From assembly GCA_030998015.1 (NCBI GenBank), contig JARWMV010000184.1:1-25978 (forward strand): a stretch of 25,978 nt of DNA. The letters are read 5' to 3'. Position 1 is the stretch's first letter. The number at the start of each line of letters is the position of its first letter. This stretch comes from Ceratorhiza oryzae-sativae (Eukaryota > Basidiomycota > Agaricomycetes > Cantharellales > Ceratobasidiaceae). A program made the translations under genes and the position numbers. Below are positions 1 through 6,420 of this stretch, one piece after another. The notes beneath the pieces were generated by a model. It did not search any database. It saw nothing but the letters and a program-made list of their open reading frames with translations, and was not told the DNA's origin.

Positions 1-102
1 CGGCTAAATATCGATATTATGCCGCGCACTAGCAATCGCAAACGGTTGCGATTGCTCACGTTGGTTGGTGGGACAAGTCCCACCAGCAACTAACGCGCGC
101 GG
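1..102 (-). repeat. Element A (twin three-way-junction), partial
   Basis: Cut by the window start; the first Y domain and the AT linker are present. It ends the ORF at 4-480. Confidence 0.9.
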
Positions 103-480
103 AGTACTTTGGAGAAATCTCAAACAAGCATTACCATTAATAGCTCGTTTATCTTTCTGAACATTAAGATCCCCTAGAATAAGACCAATGATTATTTCTT
201 TTAACTCTTTTGAAAAATTAAATTGAGGTTCATTACTTAGCCGTGTGGGTTTAATGGGCGCTATCGAATTGGAGCAAAATACTAGGCCAGTATAAAAGTG
301 TAATTCGCTAACAATTGACCCCCAATGCCTTACAGCATGTTGGGGGGCAATTGCCCCCCCAAACAATGCAGCGTAGCTGCACATGTTTGGGGGGTCAATT
401 GACTGAGTATAAACAACATAGATTAATAATGCGAAGGTTATTACTTTAATAAAAAGATAAGTTTGTTTTGTGTTTAGCAT
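4..480 (-). pseudogene. LAGLIDADG endonuclease ORF, N-terminal part (repeat copy 1)
   Basis: This is a third copy of the LAGLIDADG segment 1, reading MLNTKQTYLF at 480 to CLRFLQS near 103; the rest of the ORF is element A sequence. It differs from copies 2 and 3 by one missing base near 490 (TTTATTATCG against TTTATTTATCG). That puts the upstream MKRKHEV start out of frame, so only the inner ATG is usable. This argues either that the inner ATG is the real start or that the indel is a sequencing error. What follows the element A to the left is outside the window, so whether segment 2 exists in this copy cannot be seen. Confidence 0.78.
312..401 (-). repeat. CAATTG-bounded double hairpin (element C), in LAGLIDADG ORF
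   Basis: Two G/C-arm hairpins (ACCCCCAATGCC...GGGGGG and CCCCCCAAACAATGCAG...TTTGGGGGG) separated and bounded by CAATTG. CAATTG-to-CAATTG spacing is 84 nt, so the ORF stays open through it. Mirror copies lie near 15917-16006 (+) and 18246-18335 (-). Confidence 0.88.
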
Positions 481-884
481 GGTTTGGTTTTTATTATCGA
501 TCTTATGACTTCATGTTTCCTCTTCATTCTCTAAGACTAAACGCTTTTGAGAGTGAATGAGTTGGAACTTATCTAACAATGTTGGTTGTATAAGTCCCAA
601 TTTGGGTTTCCAAGTCCTCTGCGTGTGATGGAGATCTCCTTTATTAATAGGAGAATCCTCCGCAAACAAATTAGGTGCATTTCTCACGAAATGTTAAACC
701 TAACTAGTTAACACAGAGATGGGCTGCGGATGCGGCGCATCAGTAGAACTTAGACCCTTTAGACCCCCAACAAGGCAATGGCCTCCCAATGCGGATGCCT
801 GGGTAATTGCCCCCCAACATGCTGTAAGGCATTGGGGGTCAATTGCAATGTCGCCATTCAGTAGCTGACGACAGGGTTAGGCCT
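480..884 (-). other. Intron core region and C-type hairpins, repeat copy 1
   Basis: Holds the reverse of the R- and S-like group I segments (about 565-626) and, at 760-845, half-units of element C (CCCCCAACAAGGCAATGGCC, CCCCCAACATGCTGTAAGGC). No coding sequence seen. Confidence 0.5.
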
Positions 885-1106
885 CCGCCGGCGTTAGAGG
901 GAATCCTCAGATGAGGTAGCCTTGACCATGAGTCTCATGGTCCAGGCTACCTCCCATAAAGATTCCCTCGTAGAAAATGACGACCGTTCGTCATTTTCAG
1001 CCGGCGGCTAAATATCGATATTATGCCGCGCACTAGCAATCGCAAACGGTTGCGATTGCTCACGTTGGTTGGTGGGACAAGTCCCACCAGCAACTAACGC
1101 GCGCGG
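885..1106 (-). repeat. Element A, 222-bp class
   Basis: Has the extra GAGGTAGCC...GGCTACCTC hairpin in the last tip. Lies between the LAGLIDADG intron core and tRNA-Gly. Confidence 0.95.
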
Positions 1107-1137
1107 AGAGTAAAGCACCCTTTGGCGCGAAGGAGTT

Positions 1138-1208
1138 ATGAGTAATCAGACTCGAACTGATCATATCTAGGTGGAAGCTAGAAGTTATACCAACTTAACT
1201 ATACTCAT
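1138..1208 (-). tRNA. trnG: tRNA-Gly(UCC), repeat copy 1
   Basis: This is a 71-nt cloverleaf on the minus strand. The acceptor ATGAGTA pairs with TACTCAT. The anticodon stem TCTAG/CTAGA encloses loop CTTCCAC, giving anticodon UCC. The T arm is ATCAG-TTCGAGT-CTGAT, and a D arm is present. It decodes GGN glycine codons. It lies 269 nt from tRNA-Arg on the same strand. Confidence 0.93.
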
Positions 1209-1477
1209 GAAAATTCATGCTCCAAATTTTTAAATTTTAGGGGGAAGTATCTTCTTTTATTAATTTTAGTATATCTAGAACATACTTTAGTTTGGAGTGC
1301 ATAGCCTCACGGTTGGGATCTATAGATCCCCCTATTTTTCCTTAAGGACCGCAGTTGGGAGGCCCTCCCTCCATCCAGAGGAGAAAAATTATTAGGCGTC
1401 CTGCTTCGTAGATGCCCAAATTTTCATTTTAAGACCTTAAAATTAAATTTACCTAACAGATGTCATAAAGCCGATAA

Positions 1478-1549
1478 ACATCTTATTGGATTTGAACCAA
1501 TACCAGACTGCTTCGAAGGCAGTTGCTATACCAATTAAGCTAAAGATGC
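1478..1549 (-). tRNA. trnR: tRNA-Arg(UCG), repeat copy 1
   Basis: This is a 72-nt cloverleaf on the minus strand. The acceptor GCATCTT pairs with AAGATGT (G:U at the first pair). The anticodon stem ACTGC/GCAGT encloses loop CTTCGAA, giving anticodon UCG, which reads CGN arginine codons. The T arm is ATTGG-TTCAAAT-CCAAT. Confidence 0.93.
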
Positions 1550-1818
1550 CAGATCTAATGCAGCGCTCCTGTGCGTAACGCGTCCAAGTATTGGCGCCCG
1601 GTCAATGAAATTGACACGGCCGCCAATACCCTAGCCCTCTTCGGTGCCCTACGAGGCAGCTGCAGTAGTAAATTAATCTAATCTGGTCTCTATCTCGGTC
1701 AACATAGTTGACACGAGATAGGGTAAGGCCGACACGGGCGGCAGAGTCCCCGCACACGGAGGGTCATGACCGGAGACCCCCAATGATTGCAATCATTGGG
1801 GGGTGACCCCCGACATTG
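1550..1818 (+). other. Hairpin cluster between tRNA-Arg and element A
   Basis: GGTATTGGCG-CCCGGTCAATGAAATTGACACGG-CCGCCAATACC (about 1590-1631), CTATCTCGGTCAACATAGTTGACACGAGATAG (about 1690-1721), and CCCCCAATGATTGCAATCATTGGGGG (about 1778-1803). The first two share a GTCAA...TTGACAC core in unrelated stems. Mirrored in copies 2 and 3. Confidence 0.75.
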
Positions 1819-1990
1819 CCGCGCGCGTTAGTTGCTGGTGGGACTTGTCCCACCAACCAACGTGAGCAATCGCAACCGTTTGCGATTGCTAGTGCGCGGC
1901 ATAATATCGATATTTAGCCGCCGGCTGAAAATGACGAACGGTCGTCATTTTCTACGAGGGAATCTTTAGGATTCCCTCTAACGCCGGCGG
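1819..1990 (+). repeat. Element A, 172-bp basic class (reference copy)
   Basis: Domain 1: outer stem CCGCGC/GCGCGG with hairpins TGGTGGGAC-TT-GTCCCACCA and AGCAATCGCAA-CCGT-TTGCGATTGCT. Linker: palindrome AATATCGATATT. Domain 2: outer stem CCGCCGGC/GCCGGCGG with hairpins GAAAATGACGA-ACGG-TCGTCATTTTC and GAGGGAATC-TTTA-GGATTCCCTC. All other copies match this apart from the last tip. Confidence 0.95.
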
Positions 1991-2328
1991 GCATTACAAT
2001 ATCGGGGGGTTGCTGCCCACCAAACAATGCAGCGTAGCTGCACATGTTTGGGGGTCAGTAGTAGAAACTTGTACCCGAGAACAGCTAAATGACCGAGAAA
2101 ATTGGTATTTATCTAACTTCAAACCGCTCCTTAATATTTTAATGATTGCATCATCGGATCCACGAGTTCCAGGTATTTTATCGGCATTAACTCGAGCAAA
2201 GATTAGTTCTAGCTTACAGGGTCGAAAAGATTCTGAAGCCACTCGAGTTCGAAAAAGTATTTCAAAACTGGGAATAAATAATCCATTTTATGGTAAAGGT
2301 CCCGGAATCCGAGCTTTAGATATTGCAG

Positions 2329-2447
2329 GTGACCCCCAATAAGGCAATGGCCTCCCAATGCGTCACAAACGTATTGGGGGGGGGCCATTACCTTATGCAA
2401 TGAGCGCCACAAGTCTTGTGGCGCGCATTGCAATCATTGGGGAGCAG
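2329..2447 (+). repeat. C-related GC hairpin insert with GCAG duplication
   Basis: Interrupts the GIY-YIG ORF after DIA; GCAG stands at 2325-2328 and 2444-2447. Made of CCCCCAAT/ATTGGGGG-type arms and GCGCCACAAG...CTTGTGGCGC. Confidence 0.8.
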
Positions 2448-2481
2448 CTGAAAAAGCTGGAACTAAAATTTATGTATATGA

Positions 2482-2644
2482 CCCGTGCACGCCTGCGAAC
2501 GCCTTGGCTTAAGCCAAGGCGGCCCTGGCGTGCGCGCGGCTCGCCGCGAACGCGGCCTCGATAACCATACCCACGGGTCGTTGACCCTCCGCTTATCGGC
2601 TGAAATCTTGGGTTACACCTAAGATTTCAGCCGATAAGCGGGGG
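2482..2644 (+). repeat. Element B with TATGA duplication, in GIY-YIG ORF
   Basis: Flanked by TATGA at 2477-2481 and 2645-2649. Domain 1 is closed by CCCGTG/CACGGG and contains the CCTTGGC-TTAA-GCCAAGG and CGCGG/CCGCG hairpins. Domain 2 is a long stem CCGCTTATCGGCTG.../...CAGCCGATAAGCGG. Removing the element and one TATGA gives Y-V-Y-D-A-T in frame. Confidence 0.92.
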
Positions 2645-2847
2645 TATGATGCAACTAATTTTACACTTGTGAGTGGGGGCCCTTTTCGAAGTATCCGAAT
2701 GGCTGCAAAGGTAACGCACATTTCTGCAAGAACACTTGGCAGAAATCTAGATACGAAAAAACCATTCAAAGGATATTATTATTACAGTCATGCTCAATTC
2801 ACAATATAAAAACCATTAAAATCAATCCCCTTTCCCCAAGAAAAGTC

Positions 2848-2955
2848 GCAGATGCGGCTAAATTAGTGCTTAAAGAAACAATTATACCAGCACAAGCAAA
2901 TAAAGTACTTTTTTATTTAGCACCTGTTGCTACTTTAATCTTTAGTCTATTAGGT
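2848..2955 (+). CDS. nad1: nad1 internal exon (NADH dehydrogenase subunit 1)
   Basis: This exon encodes 36 residues of NADH:ubiquinone oxidoreductase chain 1, a membrane subunit of complex I at the quinone site. Seen: it reads ADAAKLVLKE, then QANKVLFYLAPVATLIF, ending SLLG. This matches the conserved NAD1 stretch that leads into WAVIPFGDG, and the next exon opens with exactly that. The 3' edge is well set: GGT at 2953-2955 joins TGG at 4911, and the intron starts after a T, as group I introns do. The 5' edge is less certain (2845-2849), because the preceding intron is only partly present. Roughly 50-55 N-terminal residues of NAD1 are missing upstream, where the DNA is repeat sequence. No hairpin element lies in the exon. 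Confidence 0.9.
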
Positions 2956-2998
2956 CTAAAATAACCTGGCTTAATTAAAATTTCACTATATGCTAGAA

Positions 2999-3087
2999 CA
3001 ATTGACCCCCAATGCCTTACAGCATGTTGGGGGGCAATTGCCCCCCCAAACAATGCAGCGTAGCTGCATTGTTTGGGGGGTCAATTG
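2999..3087 (+). repeat. CAATTG-bounded double hairpin (element C), in nad1 intron
   Basis: Same unit as 312-401, here in the 5' part of the group I intron 2956-4910. Confidence 0.88.
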
Positions 3088-3359
3088 TCAAAAACCTCTG
3101 GGTAGCTGGCCATTCCATTGTAGGTGAAATGGCATGTTAGGCTATAAATTCTGAGGTATTATTATCCCTTGTTGTCTACAAACAGCAAGAAAATTTCTTA
3201 TTTGTGATATTAACTTTCGACTAGCAGGCTTTAATGACAAAAATCAAAGCCTCAGAGACTATACGTGAAAATTTTGTAAAATAGACAGAAAAGTGCATTA
3301 ATTCCAATGCTTTACGCCTTTTCATTAATCTATTGAGAAAAAAGACATAGTCCAAACTA

Positions 3360-4880
3360 ATGCAAAATATTTTAGCAAATATAGTTGAATTCGTTAATAA
3401 AATTAAAAATTGGTTATTTATATTTAACGCATATGTTAAAGATGCTTATGCTAAATTCAAATTTTTTGTGTTAACTACTTTAATAAAATTTTACTGCTAT
3501 ATGCCTCCGCGCGCGTTAGTTGCTGGTGGGACTTGTCCCACCAACCAACGTGAGCAATCGCAACCGTTTGCGATTGCTAGTGCGCGGCATAATATCGATA
3601 TTTAGCCGCCGGCTGAAAATGACGAACGGTCGTCATTTTCTACGAGGGAATCTTTATGGGAGGTAGCCTGGACCATGAGACTCATGGTCAAGGCTACCTC
3701 ATCTGAGGATTCCCTCTAACGCCGGCGGAGTCTAAGAAAATATTCTACTGATTCTACGGACGTAAAAAATAGCCGTATAAAGGGGCCTAGAACTCCGGAC
3801 GCCCCAGATCTGACCGAATATCAAACCCCCGCTTAGGGTCATCCAGCATTGTATTTATATATAAATACATGCTGTTGACCCGAGGGGTTTGGTTATCGAG
3901 GCCGCGTTCGCGGCGAGCCGCGCGCACGCCAGGGCCGCCTTGGCTTGATTATTGACCTTAAGGTCAATATGAGCCAAGCTTGCTTGGCTTAAGCCAGGGC
4001 GTTCGCAGGCGTGCACGGGTCAAAAAGAAGTAATATTTGGAACAATGCTGGGAGATGCTACAGCAGAAAAATCTCAATTAAATGGTAACACAAGATTGCG
4101 GTTTTATATGTCTAATGTAAACCAAGAATTAATTTTTCATTTATATTCTATTTTTAAACCCTTTGTTAGAACAGCCCCCAAAGAAGTTACCAGAAAACAA
4201 AACGAACTTACTGGGAAAATTCATACAGATATACGGTTTTCTACCTTAAAATATCCTATGTTTAACTGGGTAATTGACGACTTTTATGTTAAAGATTTAC
4301 AAAATAACATAAAAATTGTACCCTTAAATGCCCATGAAAAACTAACACCCGTTGGTTTAGCTTTTCTTATTATGGATGATGCTTCGTTTAACATAACAAA
4401 AGGCCATTTAGTCATTTGTACAGATTCTTACTCAAAAGAAGATGTTTCCAAAAAACACCTTCACGGTGGTTTTGGGCCCTACGGGCTACGCTTAATTGAT
4501 ATTTTTAATTCTAAATTTGGATTATCTTGTGGATTGATTAACCATGGAATTACAAAAGGCGGAAATATCTCTTATCGAATCCGAATTAACAAATCCTCAA
4601 TGCCCTCTTTAATTAACTTAGTTAAACCCCACATCATACCCTCAATGCCCGCGCGCGTTAGTTGCTGGTGGGACTTGTCCCACCAACCAACGTGAGCAAT
4701 CGCAACCGTTTGCGATTGCTAGTGCGCGGCATAATATCGATATTTAGCCGCCGGCTGAAAATGACGAACGGTCGTCATTTTCTACGAGGGAATCTTTATG
4801 GGAGGTAGCCTGGACCATGAGACTCATGGTCAAGGCTACCTCATCTGAGGATTCCCTCTAACGCCGGCGGGGGTCTTTAA
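3360..4880 (+). CDS. LAGLIDADG homing endonuclease ORF of nad1 intron, split by two GC elements
   Basis: This is a double-motif LAGLIDADG endonuclease or maturase encoded in the nad1 intron 2956-4910. Segment 1 is 3360-3506, starting with the ATG just after the intron S motif. Element A interrupts at 3507-3728. Segment 2 is 3729-3835 (SLRKYSTDSTDVKN... to LTEYQ). Element B interrupts at 3836-4019 with TCAAA on both sides. Segment 3 is 4020-4647. Motif 1 is VIFGTMLGD (about 4030-4056) and motif 2 is PVGLAFLIMDD (about 4350-4382). The end NLVKPHIIPSM is typical of the family. A third element A follows at 4649-4870, after which GGT CTT TAA (4872-4880) could give the stop. Exact removal of the inserts gives one continuous frame of about 290 residues. 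As the DNA stands, segment 3 alone (ATG 4045) lacks motif 1. Confidence 0.85.
3507..3728 (+). repeat. Element A, 222-bp class, in LAGLIDADG ORF
   Basis: Sits between ATG CCT and AGT CTA of the ORF; exact removal gives M-P-S-L-R in frame. Confidence 0.95.
3836..4019 (-). repeat. Element B with TCAAA duplication, in LAGLIDADG ORF
   Basis: Flanked by TCAAA at 3831-3835 and 4020-4024. It carries the alternative domain 2, GGGTCA...TGACCC around GTATTTATATATAAATAC, and a TTGACCTTAAGGTCAA hairpin nested in domain 1. Removal gives T-E-Y-Q-K-E-V-I in frame. Confidence 0.92.
4649..4870 (+). repeat. Element A, 222-bp class, at 3' end of LAGLIDADG ORF
   Basis: Follows IIPSM and lies 40 nt before the nad1 exon at 4911. 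The ORF tail RVSCWWDLSHQPT is element sequence. Confidence 0.95.
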
Positions 4881-4910
4881 TGTTCAAAGGGCATATTTTG
4901 CATAGTTTTG

Positions 4911-5270
4911 TGGGCAGTAATTCCTTTCGGAGATGGTTTAGTACTCTTCGATTTCTCTTTAGGAATCTTGTATACATTAGCTCTATCCTCTCTAGGAATC
5001 TATGGAGTATTATTTGCGGGATGGTCTGCTAATTCTAAATACGCCTTTTTAGGTTCTTTAAGATCAACTGCGGCTATGATAAGTTACGAGTTAGTACTTA
5101 GTTCAGCGGTAGTAATTGTAATTTTAATCACAGGTTCGTTCAACATTACAAAAATCATTGAGAGCCAACAAGCTGTTTGGAGTGTTATACCCCTACTAAC
5201 AATATTTTTATTCTATTTCATATCAGTATTGGCAGAAACATCAAGAACTCCATTTGATCTTCAGGAGGCT
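4911..5270 (+). CDS. nad1: nad1 internal exon (NADH dehydrogenase subunit 1)
   Basis: This exon encodes 120 residues, from WAVIPFGDG to FDLQEA. Family hallmarks seen are AGWSANSKYAFLGSLRSTA, MISYELVLSSAV, and the quinone-site loop ETSRTPFDLQEA, where most homologues have TNRAPFDLAEAESE. It holds about three hydrophobic membrane segments. The start is placed at TGG 4911 because the preceding intron must end in G, and because GGT|TGG rejoins SLLG to WAVIP. An ATG at 4908 belongs to the intron and is not a start. The exon ends at GCT 5270, and the following exon continues ESELVAGFF. It is 360 nt, exactly 120 codons, with no element insertion. Its copy in the right arm would lie beyond the window. 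Confidence 0.97.
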
Positions 5271-5432
5271 GCATTACTAAGAGTATAACCACAATTTGGC
5301 TCTAAGGATTCGGTCTCCTTAAAGACCGCTATATGCTGGAAAATTCTACCGGTTGAACACATAGCCGTTCTTTCTGTATGTTTAGTAGAACAATCAGCAG
5401 GAAACACTAAACTTCCCGCTAGTTCCCTGTAG

Positions 5433-5590
5433 ACCCCCAATAATTGCAATGTCGCCATTGACCCCCCAAACTGATGCAGCTATGCTGCATTGTTTGGGGG
5501 GGTAACCTTATTGGGGGGCGGATGCCCCTCAAACAATGCAGCGGACCCTCCCACCTGGGATTGGGTCCGCTGCACATGTTTGGGGGGCAC
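5433..5590 (+). repeat. C-related hairpin cluster in group I intron core loop
   Basis: Lies between the Q and R segments of the 4-kb nad1 intron. It includes CCCCCCAAACTGATGCAGC...GCTGCATTGTTTGGGGGG and a longer CAAACAATGCAGCGGACCC...GGGTCCGCTGCACATGTTTG hairpin. Confidence 0.8.
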
Positions 5591-5680
5591 TAGCATTTTA
5601 TGAGCTGACGACAGGGTTCCCGCTTGGGGCAAGTTTGGTATCCTCAGAGAATAGACGTGGTCAATGGAATTCTTAAACTA

Positions 5681-5823
5681 TACCCCGCTAATCGATACCC
5701 CTGCCAAGACGTGCGCTAAAGCGCAGTTCTCTAGGCAGGGTGTAGATTTGCCTTCGCAAATCATCGATTATTGGAGCCCTCCGCGCTTAGGCCGCCCTGC
5801 GGGCGATCAAAGAGCGCGGAGGG
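5681..5823 (+). repeat. Hairpin D + hairpin E composite in intron P8 loop
   Basis: CTAATCGAT bounds hairpin D (CCCTGCCAAGACGTGCGC...GCGC...GGCAGGG) and a TTTGCCTTCGCAAA hairpin. Then hairpin E follows (CCTCCGCGC...GCGCGGAGG). The whole unit recurs inverted at 7498-7639 with two or more substitutions. Confidence 0.85.
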
Positions 5824-6158
5824 TTTTAGTTTAATGTTTAGTTTTCCATTAAGATATATTCCTTTTTAATCTAGGTAAATAGAATAAATTAAATTTAAAG
5901 GCTAACTAGCAAGTCTATAACTCTAAACCCCAGATCACATAGCTTCTCGAATGGGCCTATGAAGGTTTGCCCCCGTTCGGCAACTAGATCAGTGCTGAAA
6001 TTTGAACTAGTTGCAAAATTTTTTAAAAGAGATTCTAGTTGAAAATTTAATTTTATATGCAAAATGGAATTTACAGGGTCCCACTCCCCCTCTCTTGGCT
6101 ACGATTGTTAGCCTCGGGGTCTGGGCAGCCGCGTAACGCGCTGCAACTATGAAGAAAT

Positions 6159-6330
6159 CCGCGCGCGTTAGTTGCTGGTGGGACTTGTCCCACCAACCAA
6201 CGTGAGCAATCGCAACCGTTTGCGATTGCTAGTGCGCGGCATAATATCGATATTTAGCCGCCGGCTGAAAATGACGAACGGTCGTCATTTTCTACGAGGG
6301 AATCTTTAGGATTCCCTCTAACGCCGGCGG
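6159..6330 (+). repeat. Element A, basic class, in nad1 4-kb intron
   Basis: Inserted after the intron core, 90 nt before the GIY-YIG start codon. Confidence 0.95.
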
Positions 6331-6420
6331 GCCAAGTCTTGTGACAAGATAAATCCTTTGCCATTTGAACTGGTGGGGCGTATTTAGATTTAGAGACTAT
6401 TACAATATCTACCAATAAAA

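Larger units (their letters stand above)
1..2062 (+). repeat. 2.06-kb repeat, copy 1
   Basis: Position 1 aligns with 17935 and position 2062 with 19996; only two 1-nt indels were seen (near 490 and near 1604). It holds the LAGLIDADG ORF segment 1, its intron core, tRNA-Gly, tRNA-Arg and three element A copies. The identity ends inside a CCAAACATG-type hairpin at GTCAGTAGT. After it, this copy runs into the nad1 intron ORF while copies 2 and 3 run into other DNA. Confidence 0.95.
2059..2809 (+). pseudogene. GIY-YIG homing endonuclease, C-terminal part, interrupted twice and lacking its N-terminus
   Basis: This is the 3' part of an ORF in the nad1 intron that precedes exon 2848. Pieces in order: 2059-2328 (reads REQLNDRENWYL, then two NUMOD3-like repeats around RAKISSSLQGRKDSEATRVR and NNPFYGKGPG), a 119-bp GC hairpin insert (2329-2447, with GCAG duplicated), 2448-2481 (AEKAGTKIYVYD), a B element (2482-2644, TATGA duplicated), and 2645-2809 with a NUMOD1-like helix (IRMAAKVTHISARTLGRNL) ending in TAA at 2807-2809. 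Removing each insert with one copy of its duplication rejoins the frame. The GIY and YIG catalytic half is absent. The ORF stops being recognisable exactly where the 2.06-kb repeat begins, so a recombination at a hairpin probably cut it off. It would be a non-functional nuclease as it stands. Confidence 0.8.
2956..4910 (+). other. Group I intron in nad1 with LAGLIDADG ORF
   Basis: The boundaries follow from joining SLLG to WAVIPFGDG; the upstream exon ends in T and the intron ends in G, as expected for group I. Core pieces seen: a Q-like segment (AACAGCAAGAAAA) near 3180-3195, R as CTCAGAGACTATACGTG near 3251-3267, and S as AAGACATAGTCC at 3342-3353. GACTAT in R pairs with ATAGTC in S to form P7. 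The LAGLIDADG ORF begins a few bases after S, at 3360, so it sits in a P9-side loop. An 89-bp CAATTG-bounded hairpin element sits in the 5' part (2999-3087), and two larger elements split the ORF. The subgroup is probably IB, by inference only. Confidence 0.85.

Noticed and set aside
4908..4910. ATG at 4908 as the start of nad1
   Set aside because: The protein there begins in the middle of NAD1. The preceding exon at 2848-2955 supplies upstream residues, and the ATG spans the intron end.
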